Of a stretch of 64,000 nt of DNA, positions 50,865 to 57,830 are shown one piece after another (the first letter of the stretch is position 1; the number at the start of each line of letters is the position of its first letter). The position numbers and the translations under genes were made by a program. A model generated the notes under the pieces. That model saw nothing but the letters and a program-made list of their open reading frames with translations, did not search any database and was not told where the DNA came from. Where the stretch lies: NCBI GenBank assembly GCA_963704505.1, contig OY969912.1, forward strand, positions 1,984,001 to 2,048,000. The letters run 5' to 3'. The stretch comes from VRUE01 sp963704505 (GTDB taxonomy: Bacteria; Actinomycetota; Thermoleophilia; Solirubrobacterales; 70-9).

Positions 50865-52232
50865 ATGTTCGACCAGCTTTCAGACCGACTGCAGGCGACC
50901 CTCTCCGACGTCCGCAACCGCGGCACCCTCAACGAGGGCGATGTCGACGCGGCGATGCGCGAGATCCGCCTCGCCCTGCTCGAGGCCGACGTCAACTTCA
51001 AGGTCGTCAAATCCTTCACGGCCAATCTGAAGGAGCGCTGCCTCGGTTCCGACGTCCTGCAGAGCCTCGATCCCGGGCAGCAGGTCGTGAAGATCGTCAA
51101 CGAGGAGCTGACCAACCTGATGGGCGGCGCCGGCCGCGACCTCGCCTTTGCCTCGAGCGGCACGACGGTGATCCTGATGGCCGGCCTCCAGGGCTCGGGG
51201 AAGACCACTGCCTGCGCCAAGCTCGCCAAGCTCCTCAAAGATTCCGGGAAAGACGTGGCGCTGGCCGCCTGCGACGTCTACCGTCCCGCGGCGGTCGAGC
51301 AGCTGGTCACCGTCGGCGGCCGCGCCGGGGCCACCGTCTACGAGAAAGGCACCGACGCGGACCCGGTCGACATCGCCGCATGGGCGCTCGACCGTGCCCG
51401 CGAGGAGGGCCGCGACGTGTTGATCGTCGACACCGCCGGCCGCCTTCACGTCGACGAGGACCTGATGGCCGAGCTCTCGCGGATCCGCAAGAAGACCAAG
51501 CCGCACGACGTCTTGCTCGTGGTCGACGCGATGACCGGCCAGGACGCGGTCGAGGTCGCCGAATCCTTCGCCGAGACCGCCGAGTTCGACGGCGTGGTGA
51601 TGAGCAAGCTCGACGGCGACGCCAGGGGCGGCGCCGCGCTCTCGGTGAAGGCGGTCACCGGCAAGCCGATCCTCTTCGCCTCGACCGGCGAGAAACTCGA
51701 GGCCTTCGAGCGCTTCCACCCGGACCGGATGGCCTCGCGCATCCTCGGCATGGGCGATGTCCTCAGCCTGATCGAGAAAGCCGAGGCCCAGGTCGACGAG
51801 GACGAAGCCGAGGACCTCCAGCACAAGCTGGAAACGGAACAGTTCACGCTCGAGGACTTCCTCAAGCAGATGCGCCAGGTGCGCAAGATGGGCCCGCTCA
51901 GCGGCCTGGTTGGGATGCTCCCCGGCATGGGCGCGATGAAGGGCCTGAAGAACGCCGACGTCGACGAGGGCGAGCTCGACCGGGTCGAGGCGATCATCCT
52001 CTCGATGACCCCGGGAGAGCGGGCCAACCCGGGGTCGATCAACGGCTCGCGCCGCAAGAGGATCGCCGGCGGCTCCGGCACCAAGATCCAGCACGTGAAG
52101 CAGTTGGTCAAACAATTCGACCAGATGAAAGTGCTGATGAAGAGCATGGCCTCGGGGACCCCGCCGACCCCCCAGCAGATCGCGAAGCTGCAGGCCGGCG
52201 GCGCGCCCAGGCCCAAGATCCGTCGCCGTTAG
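50865..52232 (+). CDS. ffh: Signal recognition particle protein Ffh
   Basis: SRP54 homologue of 455 residues: N domain (1-85), GTPase domain with GLQGSGKTTACAKLAKLL, DVYRPAAVEQL, VDTAGRLHVDEDLMAEL and SKLDGDARGG, then a methionine-rich M domain (about 300-455; LKQMRQVRKMGPLSGLVGML and MKVLMKSM) that binds 4.5S RNA and signal sequences. The 4.5S RNA gene itself is not seen in this window. Confidence 0.97.
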   Translation: MFDQLSDRLQATLSDVRNRGTLNEGDVDAAMREIRLALLEADVNFKVVKSFTANLKERCLGSDVLQSLDPGQQVVKIVNEELTNLMGGAGRDLAFASSGTTVILMAGLQGSGKTTACAKLAKLLKDSGKDVALAACDVYRPAAVEQLVTVGGRAGATVYEKGTDADPVDIAAWALDRAREEGRDVLIVDTAGRLHVDEDLMAELSRIRKKTKPHDVLLVVDAMTGQDAVEVAESFAETAEFDGVVMSKLDGDARGGAALSVKAVTGKPILFASTGEKLEAFERFHPDRMASRILGMGDVLSLIEKAEAQVDEDEAEDLQHKLETEQFTLEDFLKQMRQVRKMGPLSGLVGMLPGMGAMKGLKNADVDEGELDRVEAIILSMTPGERANPGSINGSRRKRIAGGSGTKIQHVKQLVKQFDQMKVLMKSMASGTPPTPQQIAKLQAGGAPRPKIRRR

Positions 52233-52265
52233 GCGCGACCCCGCGCGCCCGGGGGCGACTTTCTG

Positions 52266-52271
52266 TAACCT
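52266..52271 (+). promoter_or_regulatory. Predicted -10 element of rpsP (TAACCT)
   Basis: TAACCT is 11 bases before the rpsP ATG. Confidence 0.35.
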
Positions 52272-52282
52272 GCCGCAGTCCT

Positions 52283-52537
52283 ATGGCCGTACGAATGAGA
52301 CTTAGAAGGGTGGGTTCCAAGAAGAACCCGATCTGGCGGATCGTCGTCGCCGATAAACGCTCGCCGCGTGACGGGCGCACGATCGAGACGATCGGCCGCT
52401 ACAACCCGCAGACCGAGCCGTCGACGATCGAGCTCGACGAGGAGCGCGCCAAGCACTGGCTCGAGCACGGTGCTCAGCCCTCGGAGACGGTCGCGACCCT
52501 GCTTCACACCAAGGGCATCGCCGCCTCAGGCAGCTAG
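52283..52537 (+). CDS. rpsP: 30S ribosomal protein S16
   Basis: Eighty-four residues: AVRMRLRRVGSKKNPIWRIV, ADKRSPRDGRTIETIGRYNP and a C-terminal WLEHGAQPSETV segment, all standard for S16. Followed after eight bases by a KH-domain protein gene, as in most actinobacteria. Confidence 0.97.
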   Translation: MAVRMRLRRVGSKKNPIWRIVVADKRSPRDGRTIETIGRYNPQTEPSTIELDEERAKHWLEHGAQPSETVATLLHTKGIAASGS

Positions 52538-52545
52538 GTCGAGCC

Positions 52546-52776
52546 TTGACCGAGCTGCTCGAGTTCATGGTCAAAGCCCTTGTCGAGGACCCGGCCGCGG
52601 TATCGGTCGAGGAGCTCGAAGAGGACGGGGACCTGGTCTACGAGATCACTGTCGCCGATGAGGACCTCGGCCGCGTGATCGGCAAAGGCGGCCGGGTTGC
52701 CAACGCGATCCGCACGATCGCCAAGGCGGCCGCGGTGCGGCTCGACCGGCGCGTCATCGTCGACATCCTGGACTGA
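52546..52776 (+). CDS. khpA: KH-domain RNA-binding protein (KhpA)
   Basis: Seventy-six residues with a single KH domain: LVYEITVADEDLGRVIGKGGRVANAIR, where GRVIGKGGR is the GxxG loop. KhpA proteins bind RNA and, in Firmicutes, affect cell size. TTG start eight bases after rpsP. Normally rimM and trmD follow directly; here no rimM is present. Confidence 0.92.
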   Translation: MTELLEFMVKALVEDPAAVSVEELEEDGDLVYEITVADEDLGRVIGKGGRVANAIRTIAKAAAVRLDRRVIVDILD

Positions 52777-52781
52777 GCAAA

Positions 52782-52819
52782 CCGCCGCCTGCTCCGGCTT
52801 CGCCGTCCGCGGGCGGCGG
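52782..52819. terminator. Hairpin terminator after the KH-domain gene
   Basis: CCGCCGCC (52782-52789) pairs with GGCGGCGG (52812-52819) around a GC-rich loop that can pair further. No U-tract. Confidence 0.55.
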
Positions 52820-52936
52820 CATTAGGCGACCGGGCGCCGCTCACGGAGAATCAGATCGTGACGTTCGCTGGTCGGTCCTTCGATGGTCGTGGGCCGGGAG
52901 TGCGTGGGCCTCGCGCGGAGCGTTCTGGCGGCTTCA

Positions 52937-52988
52937 GGTTCAGGTCGCACTTCTTCCCGGTATGCGGGAACAACTGCGACCTGAATCC
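52937..52988. repeat. Long inverted repeat in the KH-trmD intergenic region
   Basis: GGTTCAGGTCGCACTTCTTC and its near-complement ending GCGACCTGAATCC pair over about 23 positions with a bulge and two mismatches; the loop is GGTAT-like. It sits in a 255-base gap where rimM would be expected. The remainder of the gap (52820-52936, 52989-53019) shows nothing I can identify. Confidence 0.65.
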
Positions 52989-53019
52989 GGACGGTCGCTA
53001 GTCGCGCGTTCGAATCCCT

Positions 53020-53025
53020 CAGAAT
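53020..53025 (+). promoter_or_regulatory. Possible -10 element of trmD (CAGAAT)
   Basis: CAGAAT lies 6 bases before the trmD ATG. Confidence 0.3.
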
Positions 53026-53031
53026 GGTCCG

Positions 53032-53706
53032 ATGAAGCTCGACATCTTCACCTTGTTCCCCGAGGCGTTTGACTGGTTTCAGTCGCAGCGGTCGGTTCGC
53101 AATGCCGTGGCGAAAGGAAACGAGCTTCGATTCTTCAACTACCGGGACACGACGCCGTTGGGCGCCGGGCAGGTCGATGACGCGCCATATGGGGGAGGGG
53201 CGGGGATGGTCCTCCGCGTCGATGTCGTCGACGCGGCGCTGGAGGCCGCCTACCCGAACGGGAGGCCGCGGGTCGTGCTGCTCTCGCCGACCGGCCGCCT
53301 GCTCGACGACGAGCTTGCCGATGAACTGACCGCCGAGCCGCACGTCGCGCTTCTCTGTGGTCGCTATGAGGGGTTCGACGAGCGGGTCCACGAGCATTTC
53401 GCCGACGACGAGGTCTCGATCGGCCGCTACGTCCTGGCCGGCGGCGAGCTGCCGGCGATGGTGGTCGCCGATGTCGTCATGCGCAAGCTGCCGGGGGCGC
53501 TCGGCCACGAGAACTCGGCGGTCGAGGAGTCCTTCAGCCAGGTCCTCGAGGGGATGCCCGAGTACCCCCATTACACCCGGCCCGCGAGCCACCGCGGCTG
53601 GCAGGTCCCCGACATCCTGCTCTCCGGAGACCATGAGGCCGTGCGCTCATGGCGGGTGGAACAGAGCCGGGCTCGGGCCGAGCAGTTCGAAAGCGGCGCC
53701 GAGTAG
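53032..53706 (+). CDS. trmD: tRNA guanine-37 N1-methyltransferase
   Basis: Knotted SPOUT methyltransferase that makes m1G37 and prevents frameshifting; 224 residues. Motifs: KLDIFTLFPEAF, DDAPYGGGAGMVLRVD, LSPTGRLLDDELA, LLCGRYEGFDERV, EVSIGRYVLAGGELPAMV and the C-terminal YTRPASHRGWQVPDILLSGDH. Followed by rplS as usual. Confidence 0.97.
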   Translation: MKLDIFTLFPEAFDWFQSQRSVRNAVAKGNELRFFNYRDTTPLGAGQVDDAPYGGGAGMVLRVDVVDAALEAAYPNGRPRVVLLSPTGRLLDDELADELTAEPHVALLCGRYEGFDERVHEHFADDEVSIGRYVLAGGELPAMVVADVVMRKLPGALGHENSAVEESFSQVLEGMPEYPHYTRPASHRGWQVPDILLSGDHEAVRSWRVEQSRARAEQFESGAE

Positions 53707-53707
53707 G

Positions 53708-53757
53708 TACCATTCGCCGACCGCGCGGCGCTCCGATCCGGGGTCCGGCGGTTTTTT
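53708..53757 (+). promoter_or_regulatory. rplS 5' region with -10 (TACCAT) and a T-run
   Basis: TACCAT at 53708-53713 is 60 bases before rplS, leaving a GC-rich leader that ends in six Ts (53752-53757), a rare T-run for this window. A hairpin-plus-U-run could be an attenuator for L19, but I cannot draw one strong stem; CCGG-ggt-CCGG is the best short candidate. Confidence 0.3.
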
Positions 53758-53773
53758 CTCGCAAGGAGCAGCT

Positions 53774-54520
53774 ATGAGCAGCGTGATCGACAGCATCGAG
53801 CGTGGACAGTTGAGGAAGGGCCTGCCCTCCTTCGACCCCGGCGATCGCGTGCGCGTCCACTTCCAGGTGATCGAGGGAACCCGACGGCGGACACAGGTTT
53901 TCGAGGGCATCGTCCTCAAGCGACAGGGCTCCGGCGCTCGCGAGACCTTCACCGTCCGCAAGCAGTCCTTCGGAGTCGGCGTGGAGAGGACGTTCCCGCT
54001 GCACTCGCCGAAGATCGAGAAACTTGAGATCGCTGCCCGCGGCGACGTGCGTCGCGCCAAGCTCTACTACCTGCGCGGTCGCATCGGCAAGGCCGCCCGC
54101 GTCGCCGAGCGGCGCTGGGGCATCGACGAGGAGCTGATCTCGGCGCCGACCACCGCCGCCGACGAGCCCGCCGCGGTCGATGCCGAGGGCGTCTCCCAGG
54201 AGGAGGCGGCCCAGGCGGAGGCACCCGACGCGCCCGAGGGAGAGGCCGCCGAGGAGCAGGGCGAGGAGCCCGCTGCCGAGGAGCAGGGTGAGGAGGCACC
54301 CGCGGCAGAGGCCCAAAGCGAGGACAGCGGGGACCAGGGAGAGGACCCGAGCGAGGAGCCGGCGGATTCAGACGACGCCGCCCCGAGCCCGGAGGCACCC
54401 GACGCAGAGCAAGGTGACGCCGCCCCGCCGGAGGCGGAGGCAGAGCCGAGCACTGAGGCGGACGGTGACGCCGAGGAGCCGGCCAAAGAGGACGGCGACT
54501 CCGGCGAGGACTCCGCCTGA
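53774..54520 (+). CDS. rplS: 50S ribosomal protein L19 with long acidic C-terminal extension
   Basis: The first 115 residues are canonical L19 (IDSIERGQLRKGLPSFDPGD; VHFQVIEGTRRRTQVFEGIV; FPLHSPKIEKLEI; AKLYYLRGRIGKAARV). Normal bacterial L19 ends there, but this one continues to 248 residues with an Ala/Glu/Asp/Pro/Gly/Ser tail containing imperfect EEQGEEPAAEEQGEE-type repeats and only one Lys. The frame is uninterrupted and ends exactly where lepB begins. An AAGGAGCAG ribosome-binding site precedes the ATG. Confidence 0.95.
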   Translation: MSSVIDSIERGQLRKGLPSFDPGDRVRVHFQVIEGTRRRTQVFEGIVLKRQGSGARETFTVRKQSFGVGVERTFPLHSPKIEKLEIAARGDVRRAKLYYLRGRIGKAARVAERRWGIDEELISAPTTAADEPAAVDAEGVSQEEAAQAEAPDAPEGEAAEEQGEEPAAEEQGEEAPAAEAQSEDSGDQGEDPSEEPADSDDAAPSPEAPDAEQGDAAPPEAEAEPSTEADGDAEEPAKEDGDSGEDSA

Positions 54521-55155
54521 AACTCTCGATCCCGAAGCCGCAGAGCCGTGCGGGAGGTCTCGTCGAGCTCGTCGTGATCGTCGCGCTCGCGCTCGGGCTG
54601 GCGCTGGCGATCCAGGCCTGGCTCGTCAAGCCGTACCAAATCCCTTCCGAATCGATGGAGCCGACCCTGGACGTCGGCCAGCGGGTTCTCGTCAACCGGT
54701 TCATCTACCACTTCGAAAACCCCTCGATCGGCGACATCGTCGTCTTCCACCCGCCGGTCGGCGCCGAATCAGAACCGGAATGCGGCGTCCAGGTCGATGG
54801 CCAGAGGCCGGTCGACGTCGGCGAGCCCTGCCCGGAACCGACCAAATCCGAGTCGGACCAGAACTTCATCAAGCGGATCGTCGCCGGGCCCGGCGACACC
54901 CTCAGCGTGCGCGACGGGCACCCGGTCGTCAACGGCAAGGAGAAGACCGACGAGCCCTACACGCGCGACTGCAGGAATCTCAACGCCTGCAATTTGCCGA
55001 AAACGATCACGATCCCGCCCGACCACTACTTCATGATGGGCGACAACCGTGGAGAAAGCGACGACAGCCGATTCTGGGGACCCGTTCCCCGAGCCTGGCT
55101 CATCGGCAAGGCCTTCGCCACCTACTGGCCGCCGGACCGCATCGGCATCTTCTAA
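54517..55155 (+). CDS. lepB: Signal peptidase I, probable CTG start
   Basis: Membrane serine protease that removes signal peptides. Nucleophile S46 in PSESMEPTL, general base K119 in NFIKRIVAGPGD, and GDNRGESDDSRFWGPVP near the end; one N-terminal membrane helix (LVVIVALALGLALAIQAWLV). With GTG 54574 as start the helix would begin at residue 1. A CTG at 54517 overlaps the rplS stop (CTGA, like the ATGA/GTGA junctions elsewhere) and adds KLSIPKPQSRAGGLVEL, a normal SPase lead, giving 212 residues. The start is therefore inferred. Glutamate codons are mixed (about 7 GAA, 5 GAG). Confidence 0.85.
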   Translation: MKLSIPKPQSRAGGLVELVVIVALALGLALAIQAWLVKPYQIPSESMEPTLDVGQRVLVNRFIYHFENPSIGDIVVFHPPVGAESEPECGVQVDGQRPVDVGEPCPEPTKSESDQNFIKRIVAGPGDTLSVRDGHPVVNGKEKTDEPYTRDCRNLNACNLPKTITIPPDHYFMMGDNRGESDDSRFWGPVPRAWLIGKAFATYWPPDRIGIF

Positions 55156-55813
55156 GACCCACAAACGCCGTCTCGCCCGCAGCCGGCGCCTCTTCGCCTT
55201 CGACCGCGGGCTCGGTAGCCGCTACGTCGCCGGCGCCGACGAGGCGGGACGCGGATGCCTTGCCGGCCCGCTGGTAGCCGCCGCGGTCCTGATCGACTAC
55301 GAGACGCTCTCCCACGCCGACCGCCGCGCCCTCTCCGGCCTACACGACTCCAAGCAGGTGGCGGCCGAGCGCCGCGACGAGCTCTTCCCGGCCGTGCTGC
55401 GCGCCGCCACCCGCGCCTGCGTCGTGATCCGCAGCGCCCGCGGCATCGACGATCGAGGCCTGCACGTGACCAACATCGAGGCGCTCTCCAGCGCGCTCGA
55501 GCGGCTGCACCCCGAGCAGGGGACAACCTGCCTGGTCGACGGCTTCTCGCTACGCCGCTGCACGGTGCCGCACCGGGCCGTGATCGAAGGCGACGGCACC
55601 AGCGCCGCGATCGCCGCCGCATCGGTGCTCGCCAAGGTCACCCGCGATCGCTACATGCACCGGGCGGCCGGCAAGCACCCGGGGTGGGGCTTCGAGGAGC
55701 ACGTCGGCTACTCGACCCCCGAGCACCGCGAGGCGATCGAACGGATCGGGATCTCCCCGCTGCACAGGCGGTCGTTCCAGTCGGTCGCCTATTCGCAGCT
55801 CGGCCTCGTCTGA
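55049..55813 (+). CDS. rnhB: Ribonuclease HII
   Basis: Removes RNA from RNA-DNA hybrids. Motifs: VAGADEAGRGCLAGPLVAAAV (catalytic Asp-Glu), LHDSKQVAAERR, CLVDGFSLR (third acidic residue) and AAIAAASVLAKVTRDRYM. The conserved protein begins near RRLFAFDRGLGSRYVAGADE, about 45 codons into the frame. The only ATG/GTG/TTG/CTG in frame ahead of it is GTG 55049, which forces a 107-base overlap with lepB; a rare start codon near 55150 is the alternative. The exact start is uncertain. Confidence 0.88.
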   Translation: MEKATTADSGDPFPEPGSSARPSPPTGRRTASASSKTHKRRLARSRRLFAFDRGLGSRYVAGADEAGRGCLAGPLVAAAVLIDYETLSHADRRALSGLHDSKQVAAERRDELFPAVLRAATRACVVIRSARGIDDRGLHVTNIEALSSALERLHPEQGTTCLVDGFSLRRCTVPHRAVIEGDGTSAAIAAASVLAKVTRDRYMHRAAGKHPGWGFEEHVGYSTPEHREAIERIGISPLHRRSFQSVAYSQLGLV

Positions 55814-55841
55814 CCAGCGCATATCGGCGTCCCACTCGCCG

Positions 55842-56222
55842 TCAAAACGCTGATCGGATGTGGTCGTAGTCGACCACCTGGCCGGCGCGATCGAGGGTGA
55901 CGCCGACGGCGTCGAAGCGGATCTCGTCGTAGTGGGGGGTCCGGCCCCGCTGTTCGGCGATCCAGGCGGTCGCCAGTCGGCGCACCTGTAGCTGCTTGCG
56001 CGGGCCGATCGCGTGGATCGGGCGCTCCGGCCCGAAGTCGGCGTCGGCGCGGCCGCCCTTGACCTCGACGAAGACGAGTGCCGCCCCGTCGAGGGCGACG
56101 ATGTCGAGCTCGCCGAACCGGGTCCGGGCGTTGCGCTCGATCAGCTCCCATGCCGCCGCGGCGAGGCGCGCGGCGACCAGGTCCTCGGCGACGCGGCCTG
56201 TCCTCTGACGGGATGCGGTCAT
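55842..56222 (-). CDS. yraN: UPF0102 / YraN-family endonuclease-like protein
   Basis: Protein of 126 residues with the Holliday-junction-resolvase-like fold of YraN: RTGRVAEDLVAARLAAAAWE, then RTRFGELDIVALDGAALVFVEVKGG, whose E-D-ExK residues are the nuclease signature. Cellular role unproven in the family. The rnhB-yraN-comM-dprA neighbourhood is standard. Start set at ATG 56222, 8 bases after a -10-like TAGCGT. Confidence 0.9.
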   Translation of the reverse strand: MTASRQRTGRVAEDLVAARLAAAAWELIERNARTRFGELDIVALDGAALVFVEVKGGRADADFGPERPIHAIGPRKQLQVRRLATAWIAEQRGRTPHYDEIRFDAVGVTLDRAGQVVDYDHIRSAF

Positions 56223-56230
56223 CGACGGCG

Positions 56231-56236
56231 ACGCTA
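56231..56236 (-). promoter_or_regulatory. Predicted -10 element of yraN (TAGCGT)
   Basis: TAGCGT on the minus strand is 8 bases before the yraN ATG. The opposing comM promoter carries the same hexamer on the plus strand. Confidence 0.45.
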
Positions 56237-56317
56237 GAGCCGCCCGGCGTACGAGTCTCGCCTCGGCTGCAAGGAAAGTCGGCACAGACTGCGCGCCACC
56301 CGCAGCCGGGGCGCTCC

Positions 56318-56323
56318 TAGCGT
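56318..56323 (+). promoter_or_regulatory. Predicted -10 element of comM (TAGCGT)
   Basis: TAGCGT is 7 bases before GTG 56331, supporting that start over the in-frame GTG at 56322, which it overlaps. Confidence 0.4.
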
Positions 56324-56330
56324 GGTCGCC

Positions 56331-57830
56331 GTGCTCGCCACGGCCCAGACTTTCACCCTCGACGGGATCTCCGCCCGGCCGGTCCGGGTCGAGGTCGACG
56401 TCCACCGGGGGCTGCCCGCCTTCTCGGTGGTCGGCCTTCCCGACCCGGCTGTGCGCGAGGCGCGCGAGCGGGTGCGTGCGGCGCTCGCCAACTGCGGCTT
56501 CGAGTTCCCGCTACGCCGCATCGTCGCCAACCTCGCGCCGGCGAGCCTGCGCAAGGCGGGGCCGGGAATGGACCTGGCGATCGCCGTCGCGCTGCTGACC
56601 GCATCGGGGCAGCTCGAGTGGCCGGCGCTGTCGCGGATCGCACTGGTCGGCGAGCTCGCCCTTGACGGCTCGGTGCGCGGGGTACCGGGTGTGCTGGCGA
56701 TCGCCGAGGCGGCCCGACGCCTCGACATCGAGGCGGTGGTCGTGCCGGCCGAGAACGGGGCGGAGGCCGCTCTCGCCGGAGAGATCGGGGTGATCCCGGT
56801 CGAGAGCCTCGAGCAACTGCCGGCGCTCGCCACGGGGGAGTGGGTTCCCGAGAGGCCCGATCCGGTCGCGCTGCGTCCCGCACCCCCCGCCGCCGGGCCT
56901 GACCTCGCCGACCTGCGCGGGCAGCTCCACCTCCGCCACGCCCTCGAGGTCGCCGCCGCCGGCGGGCACAGCCTGTTGATGATCGGTCCGCCCGGGGCCG
57001 GCAAGTCGCTGGCCGCGGCACGACTGCCCTCGATCCTGCCTCCGCTTGATCCAGAGGAGGCGCTCGAGGTCGCCCGTATCGCCAGCGCCTGCGGGCGCCT
57101 CAGCGGCGGCCTCGGCCTCGCCGGCCGGCCCTTCCGCTCGCCGCACCACACGATCAGCCCCGCCGGCCTGATCGGGGGCGGCAACCCGCCGACCCCGGGG
57201 GAGGCGACCCTCTGTCATCGCGGCGTGCTCTTCCTCGACGAGCTCTGCGAGTTCCGTCGCGACACCCTCGAGGCGTTGCGGGCGCCGCTGGAGAGCGGCT
57301 GGGTCTCGATCGCGCGGGCGGGTTCCTGGCAGCGGTTGCCCTGCAGGGTGATGTTGGTCGCCGCCGCGAACCCCTGTCCATGCGGGCGCGGCGAAGCCGA
57401 TCCCGAGTGCAGCTGCGCTCCGCTCGCCGTGCAGCGCTACCAGGCGAAGTTGAGCGGCGCCCTGGCCGATCGGATCGACATCCTTGTCGCCCTGCGCCAG
57501 CCGAGCGCCGAGGAGATCGGCGGCGCCCCCGGCGAGTCCTCCCTCGCGGTCCGCAACCGCGTCGCCGAGGCTCGGGAGCTCCAATTCGCGCGCCTCGGCG
57601 CCGGCCGGTGCAACGCCGAGATGAACCCCGCGGAGGCGAGGGAATGCGGCCTCGACGAGCCTGCCGGCGAGCTGCTCGCCGATTCCTACGCGCGGCGGCG
57701 GCTGAGCGGCCGCGCCCATGACCGCGTCCTGCGACTCGCCCGCACGGTCGCCGACCTGGCCGGCAGCGAGACGATCGGGCGAGACCACATGGCGCAGGCG
57801 CTGGAGCTGCGACGCCGGGAGGGGTCGTGA
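56331..57830 (+). CDS. comM: Mg-chelatase-like AAA+ protein ComM (YifB)
   Basis: AAA+ branch-migration helicase linked to natural transformation, about 499 residues. N-terminal Lon-like domain: FTLDGISARPVRVEVDVHRG, VVGLPDPAVREARERVRAAL and NLAPASLRKAGPGMDLAIAV. ATPase: MIGPPGAGKSLAAARLPSIL (Walker A), RPFRSPHHTISPAGLIGGG, GVLFLDELCEF (Walker B) and NPCPCG. I prefer GTG 56331 because ComM proteins begin close to LA.T..F.L. Coupled to dprA (GTGA). Confidence 0.93.
   Translation: MLATAQTFTLDGISARPVRVEVDVHRGLPAFSVVGLPDPAVREARERVRAALANCGFEFPLRRIVANLAPASLRKAGPGMDLAIAVALLTASGQLEWPALSRIALVGELALDGSVRGVPGVLAIAEAARRLDIEAVVVPAENGAEAALAGEIGVIPVESLEQLPALATGEWVPERPDPVALRPAPPAAGPDLADLRGQLHLRHALEVAAAGGHSLLMIGPPGAGKSLAAARLPSILPPLDPEEALEVARIASACGRLSGGLGLAGRPFRSPHHTISPAGLIGGGNPPTPGEATLCHRGVLFLDELCEFRRDTLEALRAPLESGWVSIARAGSWQRLPCRVMLVAAANPCPCGRGEADPECSCAPLAVQRYQAKLSGALADRIDILVALRQPSAEEIGGAPGESSLAVRNRVAEARELQFARLGAGRCNAEMNPAEARECGLDEPAGELLADSYARRRLSGRAHDRVLRLARTVADLAGSETIGRDHMAQALELRRREGS

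Noticed and set aside
53008..53017. GTTCGAATCC resembles a tRNA T-loop
   Set aside because: The flanking bases do not form a T-stem or acceptor stem, and no anticodon or D arm fits upstream, so it is not a tRNA or a clear tRNA remnant.
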